This document shows positions 34,932-44,918 of a stretch of DNA of 64,000 bases, piece by piece; the first letter of the stretch is position 1; every line of letters begins with the position of its first letter. Source of the stretch: an uncultured Clostridia bacterium (lineage in GTDB: Bacteria; Bacillota; Clostridia; Christensenellales; CAG-314). Made by a program: the position numbers and the translations under genes. Under the pieces are notes generated by a model, which worked only from the letters and a program-made list of their open reading frames with translations, had not been told where the DNA came from and searched no databases. The stretch covers positions 1 to 64,000 of the forward strand of contig CALVWF010000008.1 in assembly GCA_944364615.1 (NCBI GenBank), in the 5' to 3' direction.

Positions 34932-34965
34932 AAAAAAAAGGCAGTCCGTAGTTTTACGGACTGTC
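34932..34965 (-). terminator. Intrinsic terminator of mazF
   Basis: An 11-base stem at 34940-34950 and 34955-34965 (one G-T pair), then eight Ts on the minus strand. It lies 10 bases past the mazF stop. Confidence 0.85.
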
Positions 34966-34974
34966 TGTCGGCTG

Positions 34975-35319
34975 TCAGATTACAAATCCCAAGCTTATAA
35001 GCAATGCGTCGTTTATCTTCTGCATCAGTACAGGCGGAAGTTCGCCGATTCTCTCTTTGATACGGCTCTTGTCAATAGTTCGTATCTGTTCAAGCAGTAC
35101 TATCGAATTTTTGGGCAGACAGCACTGATCTTTTGGCAATTCGATGTGAGTAGGCAACTTTGCCTTTTCCAACTTGCTTGTAGTTGCTGCGGCGATAATA
35201 GTGGGACTGTATTTATTTCCGACGTCGTTTTGTAATACCAGTACAGGGCGTATTCCTCCCTGTTCGCTGCCTATTACGGGGTTTAAATCTGCGTAGTAAA
35301 GTTCGCCACGTTTTATCAT
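34975..35319 (-). CDS. mazF: MazF/EndoA-type mRNA endoribonuclease toxin
   Basis: 114 residues, full length for the EndoA/NdoA group. 'IKRGELYYADLNPVIGSEQGGIRPVLVLQND' contains the beta1-beta2 loop with the active-site arginine (GGIRPVLV). 'IIAAATTSK' with the catalytic threonine and 'IVLLEQIRTIDKSRI' follow. AAAAGGAG lies before the ATG. The gene has its own promoter and terminator and there is no antitoxin gene: only 55 bases separate the ATG from the -10 element. Confidence 0.93.
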   Translation of the reverse strand: MIKRGELYYADLNPVIGSEQGGIRPVLVLQNDVGNKYSPTIIAAATTSKLEKAKLPTHIELPKDQCCLPKNSIVLLEQIRTIDKSRIKERIGELPPVLMQKINDALLISLGFVI

Positions 35320-35373
35320 GCGGTCGCTCCTTTTAAATGCGTTTAGGGGACGCAGTACATTACCGCCTTTTAT

Positions 35374-35403
35374 ATACTATGTAGTAACTGTTGCGTCTGT
35401 CAA
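35374..35403 (-). promoter_or_regulatory. Promoter of mazF
   Basis: On the minus strand TTGACA (35398-35403), an 18-base spacer and TAGTAT (35374-35379). Confidence 0.65.
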
Positions 35404-35445
35404 TACAAGTGTTGACAGTATGTGCCCGCAGTAAACGGCAATATA

Positions 35446-35476
35446 AAAACTCCCGACAAAAAATGTCGGGAGTTTT
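35446..35476. terminator. Bidirectional terminator hairpin
   Basis: A 13-base stem AAAACTCCCGACA/TGTCGGGAGTTTT with a short A-rich loop. On the minus strand it ends the 36224-35514 operon and is followed by TTTTTAT. Confidence 0.8.
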
Positions 35477-35513
35477 GGGGCTTTTTATTGACGTGGCAGC
35501 AAAACAACGCACG

Positions 35514-36227
35514 TTAAAAATTGAAATTTCTTTCCATTTCTTCTTTAAGCGACCTTGTGCAGACGATCAGGACTATTGCCAGATTGAGCAGTGCGGCAAA
35601 GAAAATAATTACAGTATGTGTGTCGGGAAGTACTATGCCGAAGCCGGACGCTATCCAGAGGGTTATCTGAGGCAGCAACGCCCAGAATGTCACATAGGTA
35701 AGAGTGGCGAACAAGCCTTTGTCTTCGTACCGACGGAAAATTATCAATGCGTCTACCAGTAAGATTGCAGCGACGTAAAGCCATGGCAGTACGTTTACAA
35801 GCACAAACCACTGAAAGTGTAGTCTTGTGACGGTCAGTTCCATACCGAACGCTACTATGGTAAGTACCAAGATGTCGGTTTTTATCTGCGATTGCAGTTT
35901 TGCTTTTTCCGCTATAGGTGCAAGCACGCAGAATATGGCAATCATTCCCCCCATAATGACGTACGCCGACCATGTGGATTCGGGCGTAATTATCATGTTG
36001 AGAACTACGCACAGTATTATCGCGGACATAAGTATCTTGTTTATTTTAGTTTGAAGAAAGTTGACCTTTTGTCTGATATTTACCGTAGGCAACGAAACCT
36101 GTTCGTCCATTCCGACGTACACGGCGCAGTTGTCGTTGTCGTTTTTTTCGTCAAGGTAACTTCCGCACAGCGGACAATTGGTAAGATTGTGATTTACGTT
36201 GACGTTACAATCTTTGCAGTATTTCAT
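35514..36227 (-). CDS. Zinc-ribbon membrane protein, DUF6320-like
   Basis: 237 residues. An N-terminal zinc ribbon (CKDCN... CPLCG, C4, C7, C18, C21) leads to a linker and about six membrane helices (about 64-230). This plan matches the DUF6320 proteins found beside condensation-type acyltransferases in clostridia. The start ATG at 36227 overlaps the stop of the acyltransferase gene by 4 bases (ATGA), so the pair is translationally coupled. Function unknown. Confidence 0.75.
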   Translation of the reverse strand: MKYCKDCNVNVNHNLTNCPLCGSYLDEKNDNDNCAVYVGMDEQVSLPTVNIRQKVNFLQTKINKILMSAIILCVVLNMIITPESTWSAYVIMGGMIAIFCVLAPIAEKAKLQSQIKTDILVLTIVAFGMELTVTRLHFQWFVLVNVLPWLYVAAILLVDALIIFRRYEDKGLFATLTYVTFWALLPQITLWIASGFGIVLPDTHTVIIFFAALLNLAIVLIVCTRSLKEEMERNFNF

Positions 36228-37735
36228 TTTTGCTCCTGAATAATTTCCGTTTCCATTGCCAAATTTACTCCCGCCCGAGAAAGCGCGCGGAAGAAAAATT
36301 GCGGGCACAAACTGTCTTTGTTGGCGTTGGAAAGAGTGATGGTGCACACGTTGTTGAATGTGACGCAGGAAAAACTGACCGTGGGGAGACTTTCCTGCCC
36401 CAACTGAAATTCGTAGCGGTAGACGTGCTCTTTGAACATCTCGGGCGCGTCGACGACTCCCAGATTGGAAAAGGTGGAACTGTTTATCACTCCGCCTCCC
36501 CGTCTTGCGCATACTGCCTGTATTGCCAGCCTTTTGATTCCGAGAGGTACCGCTTTAAGCAAGGGGTGGTGCGCCGAAAAATAATTCTTACTGACCACCG
36601 ACACAAAATAATCCTTGTTCAGTTGTTGTTGCTGCTGATTTCTGATGTCTTCGGCAATGTCTTTAAGTTCGCTCTGACCGTTGTAGGTGAAGTTGATGTA
36701 GTTGGTAAAGTTGCGCAGCGTGTTCATTCCGAATATGCGACGCAGGTTTACGGGAACCATCAGTACAATGGGGCGCTTGTCGTTGGGGCAAACCACTTCG
36801 GAATATTTGTGCAGTGCCGAAAGCGCCGCGGCGCACAACAACTGATTGACCGTCACTCCCATCGAGGACGCAACCGATTTGAGTTGCGAAGCGTCGCATA
36901 TTCCTCTGTACGGCATTATGTTGCCGTCCTGCAATTTAACTCCGACTATACGTCTTGCCTTGACTGTTTTAGGCGGGGCAGTTTTACAGTTTCTGTCCGC
37001 TATTTTCGGAATGTTGTCCGACAGTTCTTCAAATTTGGGTTTGTCGCGGTATTCCAGACAGTTTTCCGTTCTGTCGACGGCAAGGCCGAGCCTTTCGAAA
37101 TAGCGCGTCAACAAGGTGTTGAAAAACACGATTCCGCCCGAACCGTCCGTCGCGCTGTGAAAAAATTCCACGGCGACGCTGTTCTTGTAATAAAGCACTC
37201 GAATCTGACTGTGCTTGTTGTCGATATTCATCGGTCGGCAGGGCAATTGCGTCTGTTCGGTGACTACAACGGGGTAGAGGGGTTTGTCGACATAAGGCCA
37301 GAAAAATCCCCATTTCAGACACCCCGTCATCGTCGGAAATCGACGGAACAGATCGTTTACGGCACCTTGAAGCACAAATGGGTCGACGGGCTGTTTAAGT
37401 TGCGCCGAAATACGGAAGTTGCTTCTTCCCTCCGAATTGGCTATCATAGGATACAACAGTGCGTCGTTGTCCAGTTTGTACCAGTCGTTGGATTTGCCCA
37501 GTTGCTGTTTCGACAGTTGGTACAGTTTGTAAGCGGTGCTGTTTTTGTATTGTTCGCGCTGTTTTTTGCGTTGTTCGACTGCGTTGTTCAAAACCCTGTT
37601 TACGTGTTTCTTTTGCAAACGCGACTGCTTGCGTGCCTCGATACGAAGAGCCTTTTGTTCCCGTTTCTTTTCGGTGTCAAGACGTTTCTGTTCTTTTTTC
37701 TGTTCTTTTAACTGCTGTTTTTCCTGTCTTATCAT
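36224..37735 (-). CDS. Condensation/CAT-fold acyltransferase with basic coiled-coil N-terminus
   Basis: 503 residues. Residues 1-75 are a highly basic Lys/Gln/Arg coiled coil. The rest has the two-domain chloramphenicol-acetyltransferase/condensation fold: the active motif HSATDG (193-198) matches HxxxDG, and 'PVNLRRIFGMNTLRNFTNYI' fits the second domain. Relatives are annotated as alcohol acetyltransferases or mycocerosyl-transferase-like. Acyl donor and acceptor are unknown. It forms an operon with the zinc-ribbon membrane protein, which may recruit it to the membrane. Confidence 0.78.
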   Translation of the reverse strand: MIRQEKQQLKEQKKEQKRLDTEKKREQKALRIEARKQSRLQKKHVNRVLNNAVEQRKKQREQYKNSTAYKLYQLSKQQLGKSNDWYKLDNDALLYPMIANSEGRSNFRISAQLKQPVDPFVLQGAVNDLFRRFPTMTGCLKWGFFWPYVDKPLYPVVVTEQTQLPCRPMNIDNKHSQIRVLYYKNSVAVEFFHSATDGSGGIVFFNTLLTRYFERLGLAVDRTENCLEYRDKPKFEELSDNIPKIADRNCKTAPPKTVKARRIVGVKLQDGNIMPYRGICDASQLKSVASSMGVTVNQLLCAAALSALHKYSEVVCPNDKRPIVLMVPVNLRRIFGMNTLRNFTNYINFTYNGQSELKDIAEDIRNQQQQQLNKDYFVSVVSKNYFSAHHPLLKAVPLGIKRLAIQAVCARRGGGVINSSTFSNLGVVDAPEMFKEHVYRYEFQLGQESLPTVSFSCVTFNNVCTITLSNANKDSLCPQFFFRALSRAGVNLAMETEIIQEQK

Positions 37736-37915
37736 GGCATCCTCTGTTTGCGTTTTTTAAATTATATCACAGCGGAAGAAAAATTAACATATTTTGAAAC
37801 AATTTTAATTGTTTATGTGTGATTTTGTATTTACGACAGGCAGGTGTGGCGTTTGGCAATGCGCTAATACTTTCCGTTGTTGCAAAATCCGACTTTTTTT
37901 ACCAGTTCTATACAT

Positions 37916-37944
37916 TTGACACATTGTTGCTAAAAGAGTAAAAT
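37916..37944 (+). promoter_or_regulatory. Sigma-A promoter of lgt
   Basis: TTGACA at 37916-37921, a 17-base spacer and TAAAAT at 37939-37944. Confidence 0.8.
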
Positions 37945-38001
37945 TATATAATAACTAAAATGACGAGTATTGCTTGTTGCAGTACAAACAAGGTTTTACA
38001 A

Positions 38002-39525
38002 ATGAACAACATTATTTCTTTTGCCGAAATGGTGCTGGGAAGCGAAATGTTCGGATTCGGTTACGAATTCGGTCGCCCGGCAGTGTTTATATTCAATTAC
38101 CCAATCTACCTGTATGCGATAATAATTGTAACCGGTATGAGTATTGCCATTGCATTGTCGGCTTACTTTTTCAAAAAGAGAGGTTACGATCCTTACGACA
38201 TCTGCATTTACGCGATCGTCATCATTCCCTTTGCCATTCTCGGCGCAAGACTGTACGTGTTTGTGTTCCCGTGGGACGGCTCAGCAATAGGCGACTGGTC
38301 GGGCTTCTTTACCGATTTCCGCAACGGCGGTCTCGGAATTTACGGCGGCGTAATCTTCGGTTATATTTCCGGCTACGTGGTTGTTCGCGCTAAAAAACAG
38401 GATATGCGCATTGTTGCCGACAGCATTATGCCCGGTCTTTTTATAGCGCAAAGCATCGGTCGCTGGGGCAACTTCGTCAATCAGGAAGCCTACGGTCCCG
38501 TCATCGAAAACCCTGCATGGCAGTGGTTTCCCTTCGGCGTAAACATTCACGGAACATGGCATTACGCCACATTCTTCTACGAAAGTTTAGGTACGTTCAT
38601 CGGATTTGTGGCGTGTCTGTTTCTTGTGCGCAGCAAACACTACAAGTTGGGTTGGCTGTCCGCCTTTTACGGAATTTATTACGGTCTTGTCAGACTGTTT
38701 GTCGAAGGTCTGCGTACCGACAGCCTGTACCTGTGGATAGGCTCTACAATGACGGATATAAAGATTTCGCAACTTGTATCCGTAGTGGCAATTCTGTTGG
38801 GACTGTTTACATTGTCGGTTATATACCGCAAGGAATTACATTCGCTGTATTCCCGACTGTTTAAAAGCGAGTATCACGAAGTTTCGGCGTCACGCTTTAT
38901 TGTCGGCGCCATAAGCGGAGTAAGCCTTGTCATTGCGGTAGTTATGTTTGTGCTCGGCGGAGAAACTCGGTTTCTGATCGGATTGCTTTTCGCGTTGATA
39001 GCGCTTTACAGTTTTGCGGGAGTGTTTGCTCTTGTGGACAGACTCAGACTTTATTGCAAAAAATGCGGTAAACGTAACGAACCCGAAGAGGGAGTTATTA
39101 CGGAAAACGAAAATCTTACGGTAAAGAAGTACGTGCTCATTGCAGGCATTGCTGTGACAGGCGTGGCGGGGCTGGCGTTCATTGTCAGCGGAATAGTAAC
39201 AAGCGTTCCCAATCAGATAGTGTTGGGCGTTGCGCTGGCAGGCGTGTGCGTTGCTCTTTCCGTCATGCTGTACGGCACTGCCGTGAAACTCAACGGAGCA
39301 AAGTGCGACCTGACCGCACGGGAAAAAGAGTGCCGTTGCGATTGCGGAAACGTGTATAAAGTTAAACTCAACAAATTTTTGCTTTTCCTGTTCCCGTACA
39401 AAGTTTACATGGATTTCGGAGTGGAAAATCTTAAAGAGTACGTTGATCCGGAAGCGGAAGAACGCAAGCGCAAAAAGGCGGAAAAGAAAGCGGCAAAGAC
39501 TGACAAAAACGCCAAAATCGATTGA
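38002..39525 (+). CDS. lgt: Prolipoprotein diacylglyceryl transferase with C-terminal extension
   Basis: Transfers diacylglycerol from phosphatidylglycerol to the lipobox cysteine of prolipoproteins in the membrane. 507 residues, nearly twice the usual 260-290. The Lgt core occupies about 1-275: 'GRWGNFVNQEAYG' (signature, about 153-165), 'HGTWHYATFFYES' and 'GLVRLFVEGLRTDS'. The extension (about 290-507) has four further membrane helices, a CxxC pair (CKKCGK) and a second Cys cluster (CRCDCGN), ending in a lysine-rich tail. ATG 38002 is used (AAGG 8 bases upstream); an earlier start at 37960 would add 14 residues. Confidence 0.93.
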   Translation: MNNIISFAEMVLGSEMFGFGYEFGRPAVFIFNYPIYLYAIIIVTGMSIAIALSAYFFKKRGYDPYDICIYAIVIIPFAILGARLYVFVFPWDGSAIGDWSGFFTDFRNGGLGIYGGVIFGYISGYVVVRAKKQDMRIVADSIMPGLFIAQSIGRWGNFVNQEAYGPVIENPAWQWFPFGVNIHGTWHYATFFYESLGTFIGFVACLFLVRSKHYKLGWLSAFYGIYYGLVRLFVEGLRTDSLYLWIGSTMTDIKISQLVSVVAILLGLFTLSVIYRKELHSLYSRLFKSEYHEVSASRFIVGAISGVSLVIAVVMFVLGGETRFLIGLLFALIALYSFAGVFALVDRLRLYCKKCGKRNEPEEGVITENENLTVKKYVLIAGIAVTGVAGLAFIVSGIVTSVPNQIVLGVALAGVCVALSVMLYGTAVKLNGAKCDLTAREKECRCDCGNVYKVKLNKFLLFLFPYKVYMDFGVENLKEYVDPEAEERKRKKAEKKAAKTDKNAKID

Positions 39526-39562
39526 TTTTTTGTTAAAACCCTTTAGGGTAGAGGAGGTTATT

Positions 39563-41002
39563 GTGCGAAATCTGACATTGATGACGGATTTTTACGAACT
39601 CACCATGATGTACGGTTACTTTCTTCAGGGAAAGCAGGATGAAATTGCTACATTCGACTTGTTTTTCCGTCCTTTCGAGGAAAGTAACTTTTGTGTGGTA
39701 GCAGGATTACAGCAGGCGATAGAATATATTGAAAATCTGCATTTCAGCGATGAGGACATAGAATATCTTCGCGGCACCAAGTCATTCAACGAGGATTTTC
39801 TTGACTGGCTTAAAAATTTCCGTTTTACGGGGACGGTCAGAGCGATGGAAGAGGGCAGTATCGTATTTCCCAACGAACCGATAATGATAGTCACCGCTCC
39901 CATCGGGCAGGCTCAGTTGCTTGAAGCGGCTTTGCTCAATATAATCAACTTCCAGACTCTTATAGCAACAAAGGCGCGCCGTGTGAACAGCGCTGCGGGA
40001 GGTGCTGGCGTGTTGGAATTCGGTCTGCGCAGAGCACAGGGACCTGACGCCGCAATATACGGGGCGCGGGCGGCTGTAATCGGAGGATGTACTTCCACCA
40101 GCAATGTATTGTCTGCCAAAATGTTCGGATTCGAACCGAAAGGCACGCATGCGCACAGTTGGGTGATGTCCTTCCCCACCGAACTTGACGCCTTTATGGC
40201 GTACGCCGACACCTATCCCGACGGATGTCTGTTACTCGTGGACACTTACGATACGTTAAAAAGCGGTGTGCCCAACGCAATCAAAGTATTCGATCACCTT
40301 AAAAGCAAGGGACACAAGCCGTTGGGTATAAGACTGGACAGCGGTGACCTTGCATATTTGTCCAAACAGGCGCGTAAAATGCTGGACGAGGCGGGACATT
40401 CCGACTGCAAGATATTCGCAAGCAGCGATATTGACGAATACGTGTTGATGTCTTTGCGCGATCAGGGCGCCAAGATAGACATTTACGGTGTAGGCACCAA
40501 AATGATAACCAGCCACACGACACCCAGTCTGGGCGGAGTGTACAAAATATGCGATCTGCAATCTGAGGGCGTGCATTACCCCAAGATGAAGATTTCCGAC
40601 AATCCTTTAAAGATTACAAATCCAGGAATAAAGACGGTGTACAGGCTGTTTGAACGCAGCACCGACAAGGCAATTGCGGATGTGATATGTCTTGCCGACG
40701 AAGTGATAGACTGCACAAAGCCCTATACCATTACGCATCCGCTGGAAAGATGGAAGTCAATGGAACTTACCGATTTCTACGCAAAGGATTTGTATACGGA
40801 AATATTCAGAGATGGCAAATTGGTATATCAGTGTCCTACGGCAATGCAGTCGCAGGCTAAGACATTCAGCAATCTTGAAGGATTCTGGGAGGAATACAAA
40901 CGTCTGTTACGTCCGCACATATACAAGGTAGACCTTTCCGACAAATTGTATGAACTCAAACAGAAATTAATAGGCGAACGTCGCCGGAGCGTGGTAAAAT
41001 GA
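39563..41002 (+). CDS. pncB: Nicotinate phosphoribosyltransferase
   Basis: 479 residues. Salvages nicotinate to NAMN with PRPP. 'LMTDFYELTMMYGY' at the N-terminus, 'FGLRRAQGPDAA', 'GTHAHSWVMSF', 'LLVDTYDTLKSG', 'IRLDSGDLAYLSK' and 'VGTKMITS' are the family's phosphate- and base-binding motifs. The start is GTG 39563 with GAGGAGG 5 bases upstream. It overlaps the DivIVA-like gene by 4 bases. Confidence 0.95.
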   Translation: MRNLTLMTDFYELTMMYGYFLQGKQDEIATFDLFFRPFEESNFCVVAGLQQAIEYIENLHFSDEDIEYLRGTKSFNEDFLDWLKNFRFTGTVRAMEEGSIVFPNEPIMIVTAPIGQAQLLEAALLNIINFQTLIATKARRVNSAAGGAGVLEFGLRRAQGPDAAIYGARAAVIGGCTSTSNVLSAKMFGFEPKGTHAHSWVMSFPTELDAFMAYADTYPDGCLLLVDTYDTLKSGVPNAIKVFDHLKSKGHKPLGIRLDSGDLAYLSKQARKMLDEAGHSDCKIFASSDIDEYVLMSLRDQGAKIDIYGVGTKMITSHTTPSLGGVYKICDLQSEGVHYPKMKISDNPLKITNPGIKTVYRLFERSTDKAIADVICLADEVIDCTKPYTITHPLERWKSMELTDFYAKDLYTEIFRDGKLVYQCPTAMQSQAKTFSNLEGFWEEYKRLLRPHIYKVDLSDKLYELKQKLIGERRRSVVK

Positions 41003-41634
41003 ACTTCAATTCGGTGTTTTTCGGATATGACAAAGAACAGGTGGACAAGTACATCCGCGAGTTAAAGGAAAAATACGACGAAAATCTTGCGGAACAGAAA
41101 GAGCGTATTTTTTCTCTGGTGGAAGAAAACGCGCAACTTGCCGATCAGTTAAAACAGTACAAAATAGACGAACAGGCTATCACCAAGTCGCTTGTGGAGT
41201 CGCAGAAACTTGCCGACGAATTGAGAAACGACGCGGAAAAGTTTTCGCAACTTACGTTGAACCGTGCAAAGATATTCTATGCCGCATGGCAGGCATATGC
41301 CAAAACCTTGCTGTCCACTTTGTCCGACGACGAAATGAAACAGTTTACTTCTCTGCACAAGCGAATGGAACAGATAATCAACGCTTTCGAAGGCGGAGAC
41401 GTGGCGGCGGACACAACGTTGGTAAAAGCCAACGAACAGGTGGAGGAAGCATTGCCGTCGGACGCGACAATGCACTGTATCGGTAAAGCGGAAACGGAAG
41501 AACCGCAACAACCGAATTACCAGAATCCCGTCAAGAAGGTGGAAGAGGCGTCCGGTCAGGCAATAGATCTCAAGCAGATTCTTAAACCGGAAGAATCGTT
41601 GGAAGATCTTTGCAAAGAGTTAGGTCTTATTTGA
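40999..41634 (+). CDS. DivIVA-domain protein
   Basis: 211 residues. The N-terminal 'FNSVFFGYDKEQVDKYIRELKEKY' is the DivIVA lipid-binding motif, followed by a coiled coil to about residue 95 and a low-complexity acidic C-terminus. DivIVA-type proteins mark curved membrane at septa and poles. The gene is coupled to pncB by an ATGA overlap, an odd pairing. The role in division is inferred from the domain only. Confidence 0.78.
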   Translation: MNFNSVFFGYDKEQVDKYIRELKEKYDENLAEQKERIFSLVEENAQLADQLKQYKIDEQAITKSLVESQKLADELRNDAEKFSQLTLNRAKIFYAAWQAYAKTLLSTLSDDEMKQFTSLHKRMEQIINAFEGGDVAADTTLVKANEQVEEALPSDATMHCIGKAETEEPQQPNYQNPVKKVEEASGQAIDLKQILKPEESLEDLCKELGLI

Positions 41635-41690
41635 AATTTTGGGAAGGACAGTATGAAATGTGCTGTTCTTCTTGTATTTAAGAGGTAAAT

Positions 41691-42548
41691 ATGTGGGAAA
41701 TTGTGCAGGACGCATTAAAGGACAGTCTTGTTATGCTGCCTTTTTTGTTTGCATTGTATGTGCTTATTGAATTGCTGGAAAACAATCAGTCGGCACGCAG
41801 AAAAACCGTCAGGTTGCTCAACGGAAAATACGGAGCGTTGATTGCGGGCTCGGTAGGCGTAGTGCCTCAGTGCGGTTTTTCGGTAATGGCGAGCGATCTT
41901 TATGTTCGCAATTATATCAAACTGGGAACGCTGATTGCGGTGTTCGTAGCCACCAGCGACGAGGCATTGCCGTTGCTTATAACAAACGCAGACACTTTTG
42001 TTACGGGTTGGATAGTGCTTGCCGTCAAGTTTGTATATGCCTGTATTTTAGGGTACGTCATTAACTTTTTCGACAAAAAGCAACTTGAAGAACCGACAGA
42101 GGACGAACACGAAAAGCATCTCGGATGCTGTCACCACGAAATGAACGACGAAAAACGCACGGTCTGGGGATTTTTAAAACATCCCGTCATTCACACGGTG
42201 AAGATAATGATTTATATCATTGTAATAAACATTATTTTCGGCGGTCTTATGTACATGTACGGTGACAGTATTGCCAATTTCATGATGCAGACGGAGTATC
42301 TTCAACCGTTGGTTTGTTCGCTTGTGGGACTCATTCCCAACTGTGCGTCAAGCGTTGTGATTACGCAACTGTATTCGCAGAATATCATCACAATGGGCGC
42401 ATTGCTTGCGGGGTTGGTGACAAACAGCGGGATTGCGCTGACTGTGCTGTTCCGCAAGGCAAGGAAAGTCGGAGACGCTTTACTGATAGTGGGAATAATG
42501 TATGTTGCGGGCGTCGTCTTAGGACTGCTGTGGACTGCTGTATTCTGA
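41691..42548 (+). CDS. ArsP_2-type putative metal/metalloid permease
   Basis: 285 residues, about eight to ten helices in two repeats. Each repeat has a matching motif: 'GVVPQCGFSVMASDLY...LGTLIAVFVATSDEALP' and 'GLIPNCASSVVITQLY...MGALLAGLVTNSGIAL'. This internal duplication with P-x-C is characteristic of the ArsP_2 (DUF2899) group of putative heavy-metal exporters. A central loop is rich in His/Cys/Glu (HEKHLGCCHHEMND), which could bind metal. AGAGGTAA precedes the ATG. Substrate not known. Confidence 0.82.
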   Translation: MWEIVQDALKDSLVMLPFLFALYVLIELLENNQSARRKTVRLLNGKYGALIAGSVGVVPQCGFSVMASDLYVRNYIKLGTLIAVFVATSDEALPLLITNADTFVTGWIVLAVKFVYACILGYVINFFDKKQLEEPTEDEHEKHLGCCHHEMNDEKRTVWGFLKHPVIHTVKIMIYIIVINIIFGGLMYMYGDSIANFMMQTEYLQPLVCSLVGLIPNCASSVVITQLYSQNIITMGALLAGLVTNSGIALTVLFRKARKVGDALLIVGIMYVAGVVLGLLWTAVF

Positions 42549-42650
42549 TTTGCTTTAACGGGCGCAACATTACGGCGTTTGACCGCATGTGAGAAATTGC
42601 TGCGTAGGTTGGCATACAATATTTGAAATTACATTTACAATAATTAAAAA

Positions 42651-42678
42651 AAAACGCTTTCCGTAGGGAAAGCGTTTT
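42651..42678. terminator. Bidirectional terminator between the permease and groEL
   Basis: A perfect 12-base stem AAAACGCTTTCC/GGAAAGCGTTTT with a GTAG loop and T/A tracts on both sides. Confidence 0.9.
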
Positions 42679-42699
42679 TTAGCGTAAGAGCGTTTGAAA

Positions 42700-44328
<1,629 letters not shown>

Positions 44329-44339
44329 TCATCTCCTTG

Positions 44340-44624
44340 TTATTCTACTATTGCCAGAATGTCGCTCTGACGAATTATGGTAACGGTTTCGCCGTCCAAC
44401 TTGAACTGACTGCCCGAATATTTGCTGTACAGAACTTTGTCGCCCGGCTTAACTATCATTTTTACTTCCGTTCCGTCCACATTGCCGCCTTCGCCAACGG
44501 CAACTACAACGGCAACTTCCTGTTTTTCCTTGGCTTGCGAAGGAAGGAATATACCGTTTTGAACAGTTTCTTTTTCTTCCAGTTCTTTGACAACAACTTT
44601 GTCAAACAAAGGTTTTAACTTCAT
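44340..44624 (-). CDS. groES: Co-chaperonin GroES
   Basis: 94 residues, full length. 'KPLFDKVVVKELEEKETVQNGIFLPSQAKEK' contains the mobile loop that caps GroEL, and 'VKPGDKVLYSKYSGSQFKLDGE' follows. First gene of the operon, 35 bases downstream of CIRCE, with AGGAGG before the ATG. Confidence 0.97.
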   Translation of the reverse strand: MKLKPLFDKVVVKELEEKETVQNGIFLPSQAKEKQEVAVVVAVGEGGNVDGTEVKMIVKPGDKVLYSKYSGSQFKLDGETVTIIRQSDILAIVE

Positions 44625-44658
44625 TTTATATTATACCTCCTGTATTGGCTACGAAATG

Positions 44659-44685
44659 TTAGCACTCTCTTGTTCCGAGTGCTAA
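44659..44685. promoter_or_regulatory. CIRCE element (HrcA operator)
   Basis: TTAGCACTC, nine bases, GAGTGCTAA: a perfect match to the HrcA operator, placed just downstream of the groES promoter so that bound HrcA blocks transcription until heat stress. Confidence 0.97.
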
Positions 44686-44689
44686 TTAC

Positions 44690-44717
44690 ATTATACGCCA
44701 TATTTTAAAAAAGTCAA
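44690..44717 (-). promoter_or_regulatory. Promoter of groES-groEL
   Basis: On the minus strand TTGACT (44712-44717), a 16-base spacer and TATAAT (44690-44695). Confidence 0.85.
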
Positions 44718-44878
44718 GACAATTGTGCCGTTAAAATATAAAATTTTTGTCGAATTGTGCAAGTGCGAAAAAATATGCGCTTTTACCGACGGCGAGGGCA
44801 AAAGCGGTGGTGTAAAACCGTTGCAATTTACTGTTTGAAATTCACAAACAGTTTTACTTTCGAATTAAAACAAAAAAA

Positions 44879-44908
44879 TACGGGAATGACATTAGTGTCA
44901 TTCCCGTA
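44879..44908 (-). terminator. Intrinsic terminator of the 44919 gene
   Basis: A perfect 13-base stem TACGGGAATGACA/TGTCATTCCCGTA with a TTAG loop, then seven Ts on the minus strand. Confidence 0.9.
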
Positions 44909-44918
44909 GGGCAATTTT

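Noticed and set aside
36230..37711. 493-codon open frame on the plus strand opposite the acyltransferase gene
   Set aside because: It mirrors the true gene's codon pattern, lacks a ribosome binding site, and its product has no plausible domain; the minus-strand frame carries the HSATDG motif.
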